Below, piece by piece: positions 1 to 9,315 of a DNA stretch of 64,000 nucleotides. The number at the start of each line of letters is the position of its first letter. Positions within the stretch are counted from its first letter, which is position 1. Origin of the DNA: Mesorhizobium sp. B2-8-5 (GTDB lineage Bacteria; Pseudomonadota; Alphaproteobacteria; Rhizobiales; Rhizobiaceae); NCBI RefSeq assembly GCF_006440675.2, contig NZ_CP083951.1, positions 682,001 through 746,000 on the forward strand. Direction: 5' to 3'. The translations under genes and the position numbers were made by a program. A model generated the notes under the pieces. The model ran no database searches. It was not told the DNA's origin and was given only the letters and a program-made list of their open reading frames with translations.

Positions 1-402
1 AAGACGCTGGACGGGCTGGACGTGTCCGGTCCGCTCTGCGGCTTCGAGGTTTTCGTCGACGCCGTGCCGGAGCCGAAGGCCAAGCCGACGCGCACCAAGC
101 CGAAGCTGGAACTCTCGCCCTTCCAGGCTGTGAAGCGCGATTTCGCCTTTGTCGTCGACCGGACGGTCGAGGCCGGCACGCTGGTGCGTGCGGCTTTAGC
201 CGCCGACAAGAAGCTGGTCACCGGCGTTTCGGTGTTCGACGTGTTCGAAGGCGCCTCGCTGGGGGCGGCCAAGAAGTCGATCGCCATCGAAGTGTCGATC
301 CAGCCGGTCGAAAAGACGCTGACCGACGAGGATTTCGAGGCGCTGGCAAAGCGCATCGTCGAGAACGTCAACAAGCAGACGGGCGGCGTGCTGCGGACCT
401 AA
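1..402 (+). CDS. pheT: Phenylalanyl-tRNA synthetase beta subunit, C-terminal part (cut by window edge)
   Basis: The reading frame is open from base 1 and ends at TAA 400-402, so only the last 133 codons are present and the start lies outside the window. The segment matches the C-terminal anticodon-binding (FDX-ACB) domain of PheT: the phrase [13 protein letters not shown], then a V-FDVFEG segment and the ending [17 protein letters not shown] are typical. PheT works with PheS as an alpha2-beta2 enzyme that charges tRNA-Phe in the cytoplasm. The ending looks intact, with no frameshift. No obvious terminator follows before the next gene. Confidence 0.93.
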   Translation, partial: KTLDGLDVSGPLCGFEVFVDAVPEPKAKPTRTKPKLELSPFQAVKRDFAFVVDRTVEAGTLVRAALAADKKLVTGVSVFDVFEGASLGAAKKSIAIEVSIQPVEKTLTDEDFEALAKRIVENVNKQTGGVLRT

Positions 403-448
403 AGAATTCAGAATTGCGGAGCGATGGCGAATCGCCCTCCAAAGGGCG

Positions 449-1051
449 ATGGACCATCTCCGCTATTCCGGCCTTTCCTTCGAAGAACAGCGCGCGGCCT
501 TCCTCGCCATCGTCGCGGCCGATCCAGTGCTCAGCGACACGCTGCCGCGGGTTCGTGAGCTTGCGCTGCCGGATTGGCTGGTGGTTTCCGGCGCGCTCTA
601 CAACAGCGTCTGGAACCATCTGACCGGCAAGCCGCCTGGATACGGCATCAAGGATGTCGACCTGTTCTATTTCGACGACGCCGATTTGTCCTACGAGGCA
701 GAGGATGCGGTGATCCGCCGGGCGGCGAAGCATTTCGCGGGGTTGGCTCTGCCGGTCGAGGTGCGCAACCAGGCGCGGGTGCATCTGTGGTATCCGCAGA
801 AATTCGGGCAGGAGTGCCCGCGCTATGCGAGCGCGAGCGAGCCGGTGAGCTATTTTGCCTCGAAGACGCATGCGGTCGGGGTGCGGTTCGGACGGGACGG
901 TGCGTTGGAGCTGGTGGCGCCATTCGGGCTCGACGACATTTTTTCGTTTCGGATTACGCCGAACAGGGTGCTGGACAATCAGCGGACGCATGAAGCCAAG
1001 GGGAAAAGGGCGCGGGACTACTGGCCGGAGATTGGTGTGGTGGCGTGGTAG
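449..1051 (+). CDS. Nucleotidyltransferase family protein (NTP_transf_6 type)
   Basis: This 200-residue protein reads as the nucleotidyltransferase-like family once called DUF925. The signature is an N-terminal SGALYNSVWN stretch followed by GIKDVDLFYFDD, whose acidic pair (KDVDLFYFD) is the presumed metal-binding part of the fold. The C-terminal region has FASKTHAVGVR and DDIFSFRITPNR. The family has the nucleotidyltransferase fold, but its substrate is not established, so no reaction is assigned. The gene follows pheT by 46 bp on the same strand and could be read through from it. The ATG at 449 has only a weak ribosome site. Confidence 0.75.
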   Translation: MDHLRYSGLSFEEQRAAFLAIVAADPVLSDTLPRVRELALPDWLVVSGALYNSVWNHLTGKPPGYGIKDVDLFYFDDADLSYEAEDAVIRRAAKHFAGLALPVEVRNQARVHLWYPQKFGQECPRYASASEPVSYFASKTHAVGVRFGRDGALELVAPFGLDDIFSFRITPNRVLDNQRTHEAKGKRARDYWPEIGVVAW

Positions 1052-1071
1052 GGGCACAGAGATAAGATAGG

Positions 1072-1250
1072 TCGGCGCGAGGCCCCCCTCTCTGTCCTGC
1101 CGGACATCTCCCCCTCAAGGGGGGAGATCAGATGTCGCGCCGGCTTTCGCCAATCGCCAACATTGCAAGGAGAAGCGAGGCGTCTGAACTGCCAATCTCC
1201 CCCCTCGAGGGGGAGATGTCCGGCAGGACAGAGAGGGGGCCTCGCGCCGA
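1072..1250. repeat. Long inverted repeat, RIME-like intergenic element
   Basis: Two arms of about 56 bp (1072-1128 and 1195-1250) are near-perfect inverted copies of each other around a 66-bp spacer. Each arm carries the block CTGTCCTGCCGGACATCTCC and ends in a smaller palindrome of C and G runs. The arms would form a long cruciform or RNA hairpin. The same motif is common between genes in rhizobial genomes. It lies between the end of the nucleotidyltransferase gene and the terminator of the aldo/keto reductase gene. Confidence 0.8.
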
Positions 1251-1257
1251 GCCGTCA

Positions 1258-1280
1258 ACAAAAAGGGCGCCGAAGCGCCC
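1258..1280 (-). terminator. Intrinsic terminator of the aldo/keto reductase gene
   Basis: On the minus strand a GGGCGC-TTCG-GCGCCC hairpin (1265-1280) with a stable tetraloop is followed by a T-rich run. It starts 10 bp past the stop codon of the reductase gene at 1291. Confidence 0.8.
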
Positions 1281-1290
1281 CTTTCAACTC

Positions 1291-2286
<996 letters not shown>

Positions 2287-2366
2287 CACGCATCTCCTTG
2301 TTGCGGTGGGAGGGAGATAACGTCTTGCGATCCGTTCGATAATCGGTTCTCTTTCGCACGGCTTGC

Positions 2367-2379
2367 TCTATAAAATAGA
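2367..2379. promoter_or_regulatory. Palindrome in the reductase-lysR divergent promoter region
   Basis: TCTAT-AAA-ATAGA is a perfect short dyad lying 3 bp upstream of the lysR start codon. A wider GTTCT (2346-2350) / AGAAC (2377-2381) pair surrounds it. It fits a LysR-type recognition site or an overlapping -10 region. This is inferred from position only. Confidence 0.4.
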
Positions 2380-2382
2380 ACA

Positions 2383-3273
2383 ATGAACCGGACCAACCTC
2401 TCCCAACTCGCCGTGCTCGCCACCGTCGCCCAATGCGCCAGCTTCCGCCGCGCGGCGCGCGAGCTCGGCATCGCGCCGTCGGCGGTCAGTCATGCCGTGT
2501 CGAGCCTGGAAGCACGACTCGGCGTGCGGTTGCTGGCCCGCAGCACGCGCAGCGTCGCGCCGACCGAGGAAGGCGCGCAATTGCTCGAACGGCTAAGGCC
2601 GGCGCTGTCGGAGATCGACCTGGCGCTGGAAACGGCGGTCGAGGCGCGCGACCGGCCGGCTGGCAATCTGCGGCTGACCGTGCCGCGCACCGCCGCGCAT
2701 CTGGTGCTGACGCCACGGCTTGCCGACTTCGCCGCCGCCTATCCCGACATCGTGCTGGAGATCGTCATCGAGGATCGCTTCACCGACGTGGTCGAAGGCG
2801 GTTTCGATGCCGGCGTGCGGCTCGGCGAAAGCCTGCAGCGCGACATGATCGCGGTCCGTATCGGGCCGAATATCCGCGGCGCGGTGGTCGCAGCGCCATC
2901 CTATTTCGCGGTGATGCCGAAGCCGCGCCATCCGAGCGAGCTGGCCGACCACCGCTGCATCCGCTTCCGCTTCTCCAGCGGTATCCTCTACCGCTGGGAA
3001 TTCGAGAAGGACGGCGAGGAAATCGAGATCGCGGTCGAGGGGCCGCTGATCCTCGACGAGGATCACCTGATCGCCCAGGCGGCGGTCGACGGCGCCGGGC
3101 TTGCCTTCGTCTTCGAGCCCTATGTGCGAGCGCCGCTCGCCGACGGCCGGCTGATCCGCGTGCTGGAGGATTGGTGCCCGACCTTCGAGGGCTTTTTCGT
3201 CTACTATCCGAGCCGCAGGCAGATGCGGCCGGCGCTGAGGGCGTTCGTGGATTTCTTCAAGGTGAGCGGGTAG
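2383..3273 (+). CDS. LysR-family transcriptional regulator
   Basis: 296 residues with the usual LysR layout: a winged helix-turn-helix at about residues 4-63 (SFRRAARELGIAPSAVSHAV) and an effector-binding domain from about 90 onward with two Rossmann-like lobes (DFAAAYPDIVLEI, GGFDAGVRLGE, VDGAGLAFVFEPYV). It is transcribed away from the aldo/keto reductase gene and probably activates or represses it and itself. The ATG lacks a clear ribosome site, so the message may be nearly leaderless. It belongs to the large LysR subgroup that often sits beside oxidoreductases. The inducer is unknown. Confidence 0.9.
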   Translation: MNRTNLSQLAVLATVAQCASFRRAARELGIAPSAVSHAVSSLEARLGVRLLARSTRSVAPTEEGAQLLERLRPALSEIDLALETAVEARDRPAGNLRLTVPRTAAHLVLTPRLADFAAAYPDIVLEIVIEDRFTDVVEGGFDAGVRLGESLQRDMIAVRIGPNIRGAVVAAPSYFAVMPKPRHPSELADHRCIRFRFSSGILYRWEFEKDGEEIEIAVEGPLILDEDHLIAQAAVDGAGLAFVFEPYVRAPLADGRLIRVLEDWCPTFEGFFVYYPSRRQMRPALRAFVDFFKVSG

Positions 3274-3442
3274 GAGTGCGGCAAGATCACGCTTCAAGGT
3301 TGATAAGCAAATTTTCAACCGTCGGCACCGCCCCTCATCTGCCTGCCGGCATCTTCTCCCCGTTGAACGGGGAGAAGGGGCTGGTCGCCAGGCCGGCGCC
3401 TTTCCTGCGACTTCTGAGATTAGCGAAACCACCGGCGGAAGC

Positions 3443-3733
3443 TTGCGCTCCGACGCGGTGTTCGACGCGGCCAACAATCCGGAGATCCGGTTCCGCTCGA
3501 CCAGCGTCACCCGCACCGGCGACACGACGGCGCTTGTCACCGGCCGGCTGACGGCGCGCGGCAAGACGTTTCCGGAAAAATTCACGGCCGAGCTCGGCGG
3601 ATTGAAGAGGGGGACGATCAAGTTCCACGTCACCGGCAAGGTGCTCAGGTCGCGCTACGGCATGGATGTCGGCACGCCGCTCTATTCCAACATCGTCGAC
3701 TGCGACATGACGCTGATGGGGAGAAGGGGGTAG
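3443..3733 (+). pseudogene. YceI-family remnant (N-terminus lost)
   Basis: The 96 codons from TTG 3443 match the second half of YceI-like periplasmic lipid-binding proteins: SLRSDAVFDAANNPEIRFRS, then VTGRLTARGKTF, then RSRYGMDVG and a last beta strand. A complete YceI protein has about 190 residues and a signal peptide. Here the upstream part is replaced by a palindromic repeat sequence around 3330-3380, with no signal peptide or ribosome site. The last few residues also look altered. It is best read as a decayed gene cut by a repeat insertion or deletion. Confidence 0.6.
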
Positions 3734-3758
3734 TTCCAAGCCCCGCGTCCTCGAGTTC

Positions 3759-3914
3759 GTCATCCTAGGGCGAAGCAAGGAGCGAAGCGACGCGCGCAGA
3801 CCCTAGGATCCATTCCGTGACGCTAAAGCGTTGCAACGGTTACAGATTTCTGCGCCGCTGCACTTTACGTCAAGGGTTACGGAATGGATCCTCGGGTCAA
3901 GCCCGAGGATGACG
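3759..3914. repeat. Dispersed palindromic repeat, copy A
   Basis: About 155 bp beginning GTCATCC and ending GGATGAC, with internal inverted blocks including GGATCCATTCCGTGACG (3808-3824) mirrored by ACGGAATGGATCC (3880-3892). Related copies are at 28368-28524, 44787-44968 and 52868-54161. It fills the gap before the Gfo/Idh/MocA gene. Confidence 0.85.
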
Positions 3915-4002
3915 AAGGCGTTTTGTGGCCCGCGTCTGCGATTGGCTTTTCCGTCGATTTCGGGCAAACCTCGTTACCTGTAAACCGACATGGAGAAGCG
4001 TG

Positions 4003-4989
4003 ATGTTCCGATGGGGTGTTCTGTCGACGGCAAAGATCGGCCGCGAGCAGCTTTTGCCGGCAATCGTGGATTCGGAGAACGGCGTCCTGTCGGCGATCGC
4101 CAGCCGCGACCTGTCGAAGGCCAAGGCGTTGGGCGAGCGTTTCGGCGCCCGCCATGCCTTCGGCTCATACGAGGAGCTGCTCGCCTCCAAGGACGTCGAC
4201 GGCGTCTATATCCCGCTGCCGACATCGCAGCATGTCGAATGGACGGCGAAGGCGATCGAAGCGGGCAAGCATGTGCTGGTCGAGAAGCCTCTGGCGCTCG
4301 ACGCCAAGGACATCCCGCCGCTGATCAAGCTGCGCGACGAAAAGAAAGTGCTGGTCTGCGAGGCCTTCATGGTCGTCTACCATCCGCAATGGATCAAGGT
4401 GCGCGACCTCATCGCCGGCGGCGCCATCGGCCGGCTGCGGCATGTGCAGGGCGCGTTTTCCTATTACAATGTCGACCCCAAGAACATGCGCAACCAGCTC
4501 GATCTCGGCGGCGGCGCGCTGCCCGATATCGGCGTTTATCCGACGGTGTCGACGCGCTTTTCGACCGGCAAGGAGCCGATCCGCGTGCAGGCGACGATCG
4601 AGCGCGACAAGACCTTTGGCACCGACATCTATTCCTCGATCCGCGCCGATTTCGGCGACTTCGAGCTGTCCTTCTATCTGTCGACGCAGATGGCGGCCCG
4701 CCAGGTTATGGTGTTCCACGGCGAGAACGGCTTCATCGAGGTTTTTGGCCCGTTCAATGCCGGGCTCTACGAGCATCACCGCATCGAGCTGCACAACCAG
4801 AACCACACCGAAGCGCAGGTGTTCCGCTTCCCGGGCACGCAGCAGTACCGGCTGGAATGCGAGGCCTTCGTGCGTGCCGCGCAGGGTGGCAAGGACCCCG
4901 TCTTCACGCTGGAGGAATCCGTGCTCAACCAGAAAGTCATCGACGCTATTTTCCGCGCCGGAGAAAAGGACGGCTGGGAGAACGTCTAG
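4003..4989 (+). CDS. Gfo/Idh/MocA-family oxidoreductase
   Basis: 328 residues. The N-terminal Rossmann fold begins [10 protein letters not shown], and the family hallmark EKP is seen in [12 protein letters not shown] at about residues 91-102. The C-terminal alpha/beta domain includes the conserved [14 protein letters not shown] stretch. Members use NAD(P) to oxidise or reduce sugars, inositols and related polyols or dimeric aromatics, and the exact substrate is not readable here. The ATG at 4003 has GGAGAAG just upstream and fixes the start. A possible partner, the FAD dehydrogenase, lies downstream across a 72-bp gap that holds a short palindrome. Confidence 0.88.
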   Translation: MFRWGVLSTAKIGREQLLPAIVDSENGVLSAIASRDLSKAKALGERFGARHAFGSYEELLASKDVDGVYIPLPTSQHVEWTAKAIEAGKHVLVEKPLALDAKDIPPLIKLRDEKKVLVCEAFMVVYHPQWIKVRDLIAGGAIGRLRHVQGAFSYYNVDPKNMRNQLDLGGGALPDIGVYPTVSTRFSTGKEPIRVQATIERDKTFGTDIYSSIRADFGDFELSFYLSTQMAARQVMVFHGENGFIEVFGPFNAGLYEHHRIELHNQNHTEAQVFRFPGTQQYRLECEAFVRAAQGGKDPVFTLEESVLNQKVIDAIFRAGEKDGWENV

Positions 4990-5003
4990 CTCTTTTGTTT
5001 GAC

Positions 5004-5040
5004 GCAATTCCGGACGGAAAACCGCCTTTCCTGGAATTGC
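5004..5040. repeat. Short palindromic repeat (GCAATTCC family), copy 1
   Basis: GCAATTCC at the left end and GGAATTGC at the right end are exact inverted copies, with GGACGGAAAACCGC next to the left arm. The same element appears at 38519, 40867, 47763 and 47844, always between genes. Confidence 0.8.
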
Positions 5041-5061
5041 TTTGCCGGCCACGGAGGAAAA

Positions 5062-6717
5062 ATGGCTGACGCGGACGTGATCATTGTCGGCGCGGGGCTG
5101 GCGGGCCTCGTCGCCGCGGCCGAGCTGGCTGACGCCGGCAAGAAGATCGTCATCGTCGACCAGGAGCCGGAGCAGTCGCTGGGCGGCCAGGCCTTCTGGT
5201 CGTTCGGCGGCTTGTTCCTGGTCGATTCGCCCGAGCAGCGGCGCATGCGCATCCGCGATTCCCACGACCTCGCGCTCGAGGACTGGATGGGCACGGCCGC
5301 CTTCGACCGTCCGGAGGATTTCTGGCCGCGCAGATGGGCCGAGGCCTATGTCGGCTTCGCCGCCGGCGAGAAGCGCTCATGGCTGATCGAGCGCGGCCTG
5401 AAATTCTTCCCCGTGGTCGGCTGGGCCGAGCGCGGCGGCGGCAATGCGACCGGCCACGGCAATTCGGTGCCGCGCTTCCACATCACCTGGGGCACAGGGC
5501 CCGGCGTGCTCGAACCTTTCGTGCTGCGTGTGCGCGAGGCGCAAAAGCGCGGGCTGGTGGAGTTCAGGTTCCGCCACCGGGTCAACGAGATCGTCCGCAC
5601 TGGCGACACCGTCACCGGCGTCCGCGGCGACGTGCTGGAGCAAAGCGGCGTCGAGCGCGGCCACAAAAGCCCGCGCGCCGTGACCGGAGACTTCGAGCTC
5701 CATGCACAAGCGGTGATCGTGGCTTCCGGCGGCATCGGCGGCAACCACGAGCTGGTGCGCAGGAACTGGCCTGAGCGCCTCGGCGCGCCGCCAAAGCGCA
5801 TGATCACCGGCGTGCCCGACCATGTCGACGGGCGCATGCTGGCGATCACCGAGGCTGCCGGCGGCTCGATCATCAACCGCGACCGCATGTGGCACTATGT
5901 CGAGGGCATCAAGAACTGGGCGCCGATCTGGACGGATCACGCGATCCGCATCCTGCCCGGCCCCTCGTCGCTCTGGCTCGACGCACGCGGCAAAAGGCTG
6001 CCGGTGCCGCTCTACCCGGGCTTCGATACGCTCGGCACGCTCAGCCACATCATGAGCACCGGCTTCGACTATTCCTGGTTCATCCTGACCAAAAAAATCA
6101 TCCAGAAGGAGTTCGCGCTGTCGGGCTCCGAGCAGAACCCCGACCTCACGGGGAAAAGCTGGCGGCAGGTGCTGGGCCGCGCAACAAGCGGCATTCCCGG
6201 CCCGGTGAAGGCGTTCATGGAAAAGGGCGAGGACTTCATCGTCGAGGCTGACCTTGCAAAGCTGGTGGCGCGCATGAACGCGCTGGCCGGCGGCGCGCCG
6301 CTGCTGGAGGTCGCCCAGGTCGAGCGCGAGATCCGCGCCCGCGACATGCAACTCGACAATCCATTCTCCAAGGACGCGCAGATCACCGCGCTGCGCGGCG
6401 CGCGCGCCTATCTCGGCGACAAGCTGATCCGCACCGCCAGGCCGCACAACATGCTCGATCCGGCGAACGGCCCGCTGATCGCGGTGCGCCTCAACATCCT
6501 GACCCGCAAGACGCTGGGCGGCTTGCAGACCGATCTCGACAGCCGCGTGCTCGATGCCGCCGGCGAGCCGGTGCCGGGTCTCTATGCGGTCGGCGAAGTG
6601 GCCGGCTTCGGCGGCGGCGGCGTGCACGGCTATGCGGCGCTGGAAGGCACTTTTCTCGGCGGCTGCATCTTTTCCGGCAGGAGCGCCGGAAGGGCCGCGG
6701 CAGCCACGATTGCGTGA
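5062..6717 (+). CDS. FAD-binding dehydrogenase (KsdD/fumarate reductase flavoprotein type)
   Basis: 551 residues. The dinucleotide-binding motif GAGLAG is at residues 10-15 in DVIIVGAGLAGLVAAAELAD, followed by IVIVDQE. The C-terminal FAD-binding end GLYAVGEVAGFGGGGVHG is typical of flavoprotein dehydrogenases related to 3-ketosteroid-delta1-dehydrogenase and fumarate reductase. The length and motifs fit a conserved bacterial group usually annotated only as FAD-binding dehydrogenase. The start is set by a strong GGAGGAAAA ribosome site right before the ATG at 5062. No signal peptide or membrane segment is visible, so it should be cytoplasmic. The substrate is unknown. Confidence 0.85.
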   Translation: MADADVIIVGAGLAGLVAAAELADAGKKIVIVDQEPEQSLGGQAFWSFGGLFLVDSPEQRRMRIRDSHDLALEDWMGTAAFDRPEDFWPRRWAEAYVGFAAGEKRSWLIERGLKFFPVVGWAERGGGNATGHGNSVPRFHITWGTGPGVLEPFVLRVREAQKRGLVEFRFRHRVNEIVRTGDTVTGVRGDVLEQSGVERGHKSPRAVTGDFELHAQAVIVASGGIGGNHELVRRNWPERLGAPPKRMITGVPDHVDGRMLAITEAAGGSIINRDRMWHYVEGIKNWAPIWTDHAIRILPGPSSLWLDARGKRLPVPLYPGFDTLGTLSHIMSTGFDYSWFILTKKIIQKEFALSGSEQNPDLTGKSWRQVLGRATSGIPGPVKAFMEKGEDFIVEADLAKLVARMNALAGGAPLLEVAQVEREIRARDMQLDNPFSKDAQITALRGARAYLGDKLIRTARPHNMLDPANGPLIAVRLNILTRKTLGGLQTDLDSRVLDAAGEPVPGLYAVGEVAGFGGGGVHGYAALEGTFLGGCIFSGRSAGRAAAATIA

Positions 6718-6813
6718 ACAGAGGGCGCGGATGATCGCCGGCCCGGCGACAACACTGTAGGCTTTTTCGGTCAACTCGACCGAAGTCCCAACTCCAATCA
6801 CAGCGGGAACAGC

Positions 6814-7779
6814 ATGCGCATCATCGTCTATGGCATCGGCGCGGTCGGCGGCGCCATCGCGGCCCAGCTCAGCTTTTCCGACCATGCGGTCATCGGCATC
6901 GCCCGCGGCAGGCAGCTCGATGCCATCCGCGCTGCGGGGCTGTCGCTTTCCACCCCGCAAGGCACCAGGATCGCGCGCTTTCCCGTCCATGCCGACCCGA
7001 CGGAGATTTCCTTCAGGCCGGACGATGTCGTGCTCCTGACGATGAAGACCCCCGACACACTCGGCGCACTGCAGCGGCTCAACGCCGCCGGCGTAACGGC
7101 GCAACCCGTATTCTGTTTCCAGAACGGCGTTGCCAACGAGCCGCTGGCGTTGCGTTTCTTCGCCAATGTCTATGGCGCGACGGTGATGCTGCCGGCCGAT
7201 TATGACACGCCCGGCCAGGTAGCGGCCTACTTCGCGCCCAGGATCGGCGCCTTCGATATCGGCCGCTATCCTTCCGGAATAGACGGTACAGTCGAGAAAC
7301 TGTGCGGGGTTCTGAGCGCGTCCGGTTTCATCGTCGACCCCAGGGACAATGTGATGAGCAGCAAATATCGCAAGCTGCTGGCCAACCTTCGAAACATCAT
7401 CGACGCCGCGCTCGGGGATACCGAGCTGCAGCGGAAATGGTATGCGAAGGCACGAGCCGAAGCCGAGGCCGTGCTGAGCGCGGCCGGGATCGACTGGGAC
7501 AAAGCCGACGCCATGGCCCGTGAAGAATTGACAATCGGCACTGTCCCGGGCCGCGTGCGCGTCGGGTCGTCGACGCTGCAAAGCATCGTGCGCGGGACCG
7601 GGTCCCTCGAAACGGACTTCCTCAATGGCGAGATCGTCCTTCTCGGGCGGCTCAACGGCATGGCGACGCCCGTCAACTCAGCCTTATGCAAACTGTCGGT
7701 CGAGCTGGCCAGCGGCCGGATGCGACCGCAATCGGCCGGCGACGACACGATCGTCTCCATGATCGGCGGAAGCGGCTGA
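6814..7779 (+). CDS. Ketopantoate reductase (ApbA/PanE)-family protein
   Basis: 321 residues with an N-terminal NAD(P)-binding GIGAVGG motif at residues 7-13, the QNGV stretch typical of ApbA/PanE proteins (CFQNGVANE), and a helical C-terminal domain carrying the lysine-rich SSKYRKLLANL segment where the catalytic Lys lies. True PanE reduces 2-dehydropantoate to pantoate in coenzyme A synthesis. Rhizobia carry several paralogues of unclear role and a second one is at 60602-61636, so the symbol is withheld. It stands alone, 96 bp after the FAD dehydrogenase. Confidence 0.8.
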   Translation: MRIIVYGIGAVGGAIAAQLSFSDHAVIGIARGRQLDAIRAAGLSLSTPQGTRIARFPVHADPTEISFRPDDVVLLTMKTPDTLGALQRLNAAGVTAQPVFCFQNGVANEPLALRFFANVYGATVMLPADYDTPGQVAAYFAPRIGAFDIGRYPSGIDGTVEKLCGVLSASGFIVDPRDNVMSSKYRKLLANLRNIIDAALGDTELQRKWYAKARAEAEAVLSAAGIDWDKADAMAREELTIGTVPGRVRVGSSTLQSIVRGTGSLETDFLNGEIVLLGRLNGMATPVNSALCKLSVELASGRMRPQSAGDDTIVSMIGGSG

Positions 7780-7875
7780 TCGCAGGAGACGAATCGAAAG
7801 ATAGCAACCCACCCGGGAATCCTTTCGAGCCCATGGAACGTCTTCCTCACGCAGATCCGCAAACAGGAGACGACC

Positions 7876-8196
7876 ATGACCTACAATCTCATCCGCTACG
7901 GCGTGAAGGACGCCAGCGCCGCCGAGAACCGGGCGCTGGTGGCAAAGGTGTTCGAGGCGCTGGATGAAACCCAGCCGCAGTCGGTGCGCTATCTGGTGCT
8001 CGAACTGGAGAATGGCGAACTCGTCCACTTCGTCGGTTACGACAAGGACAGTTCGGCGCTGACCGAACTGGACGCGTTCAAGGCGTTCGGCGCCGATCAT
8101 GCCGGGCGGCGTTCGACGCCGCTGGCGAGGTCGCCGGCGAAGATCGTCGGCAACTATCGTATGCTGGCCAAAGCCGATGAAGCCGTGCCCGCCTGA
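7876..8196 (+). CDS. Small conserved protein, possible ferredoxin-like alpha/beta fold
   Basis: 106 residues, no signal peptide, no cysteines. Predicted strands such as YNLIRYGV and VRYLVLELENGELVHFVGYD, with amphipathic helices between them, resemble dimeric alpha-beta barrel proteins of the antibiotic-biosynthesis-monooxygenase type. No catalytic residue can be named. It is 40 bp upstream of the ECF sigma factor on the same strand and probably cotranscribed, so a linked role is likely. A good AGGAG ribosome site precedes the ATG. The fold guess is weak. Confidence 0.55.
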   Translation: MTYNLIRYGVKDASAAENRALVAKVFEALDETQPQSVRYLVLELENGELVHFVGYDKDSSALTELDAFKAFGADHAGRRSTPLARSPAKIVGNYRMLAKADEAVPA

Positions 8197-8236
8197 CCAG
8201 GGCCGGCTTGTGATCGGCGAGGCGAGAAAGAGGACG

Positions 8237-9133
8237 ATGAGCTCAGCAGGGTTCGGCCGCGCGGAACTTGAAGCCATGCTCGTCGGCCTGCGGCCGAAAC
8301 TGCACCGCTATGCGGCGCGCATGGCCGGCTCGGCGATCGAGGGTGAGGACATCGTGCAGGAGGCGGTGGTGAAGGCGCTTGCCGCCCATGATGGCGGCGC
8401 GCGCGTCGAGCGTCCCGAGCAATGGCTGTTCCGCATCGCCCACAATGCGGCGCAGGATCATCTGCGCCGCCGCCAGCGGGAGCGTTCGCGAATGAGCGAG
8501 GCCGACATGACCGCGATAGCGGACCTCTCCGCCAGCGCCGAGACGAGGCTCGCGACTGCCATGAGCCTGCGCAGCTTCATGCGGCTGACGCCGGCGCAGC
8601 GCAGCGCCGTGATCCTGGTCGACGTGCTCGGCCTCAGCCTGCATGAGACCTGCGAGGTGACGGGCGCGACGCTTGCCGCCGTCAAGGCGGCGCTGCATCG
8701 CGGCCGGGCGGAGTTGAAGGTATTGGCCGCGTTGCCGGACGACATGACCATGCCGAAGCTCGACCCGGATGAGGAGCGTCGGCTGCGCCGCTATGTCGAC
8801 CTGTTCAACGCGCGCGATTTCGACGGGGTGAGGATGCTGATCGCCGAGGACATCCAGGTCGACGTCGTCAACCGCGCCCGCCTCAACGGCAAGAAGGAAG
8901 CCTCGACCTATTTCGGCAATTACGACCGCATGAGCGACTGGGCGTTGTCACTCGGCTTCGTCGAGGCCCGGCCGGCGATCCTGATCCGCAACCCGCGAGC
9001 CGGCGATACGGTGCGCGGCTTCGTGCTGATCGACTGGCGCGGCGATGAAGTCGTCCGCATCCGCGATTTCCGCCACGCGCCTTATTGCGTCGCGGAGGCT
9101 GATATTCTCCTCACCTCTGGCGAGCGGGCATGA
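8237..9133 (+). CDS. ECF-type RNA polymerase sigma factor with C-terminal SnoaL-like domain
   Basis: 298 residues. Region 2 is at about 10-80 (EGEDIVQEAVVKAL, QWLFRIAHNAAQDHLRRR) and region 4 at about 115-165 (LTPAQRSAVILVDVLGLSLHE, ATLAAVKAALHRGR). After a linker the last 120 residues (LRRYVDLFNARDFDGVRMLIAEDIQVDV to VVRIRDFRHAPYC) look like a SnoaL/NTF2-type domain. ECF sigma factors with this tail usually lack a separate anti-sigma factor, and the tail itself is thought to set activity. No anti-sigma gene is seen nearby. The start ATG 8237 follows AAAGAGGA. Confidence 0.88.
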   Translation: MSSAGFGRAELEAMLVGLRPKLHRYAARMAGSAIEGEDIVQEAVVKALAAHDGGARVERPEQWLFRIAHNAAQDHLRRRQRERSRMSEADMTAIADLSASAETRLATAMSLRSFMRLTPAQRSAVILVDVLGLSLHETCEVTGATLAAVKAALHRGRAELKVLAALPDDMTMPKLDPDEERRLRRYVDLFNARDFDGVRMLIAEDIQVDVVNRARLNGKKEASTYFGNYDRMSDWALSLGFVEARPAILIRNPRAGDTVRGFVLIDWRGDEVVRIRDFRHAPYCVAEADILLTSGERA

Positions 9134-9241
9134 CGGCTCCGGACCGCGTTTGCTACTTCGAAATCGATCTTCCGCTGGCAAATGCCCATAGCCGACCTGC
9201 GGCTGCGGTGGCATCAACATATATGTTTCATACATCAATCC

Positions 9242-9269
9242 TTGACGATAGAACATTTTAATGTAGGCT
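9242..9269 (+). promoter_or_regulatory. Possible sigma70-type promoter of the HTH-hyf operon
   Basis: TTGACG (9242-9247) is a good -35 box, followed after 16 bp by TAGGCT (9264-9269) as a weaker -10. It lies in an AT-rich patch 47 bp before the HTH gene and is the only such patch in the region. Confidence 0.45.
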
Positions 9270-9315
9270 GCAGCACCGACACCTCATATCTCAGAACTGA
9301 ACGAGAGAGTCGTCG

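Noticed and set aside
5377..7581. A 734-codon minus-strand frame opposite the FAD dehydrogenase and the PanE-like gene
   Set aside because: It spans two genuine plus-strand genes and the gap between them, with shadow-type composition.
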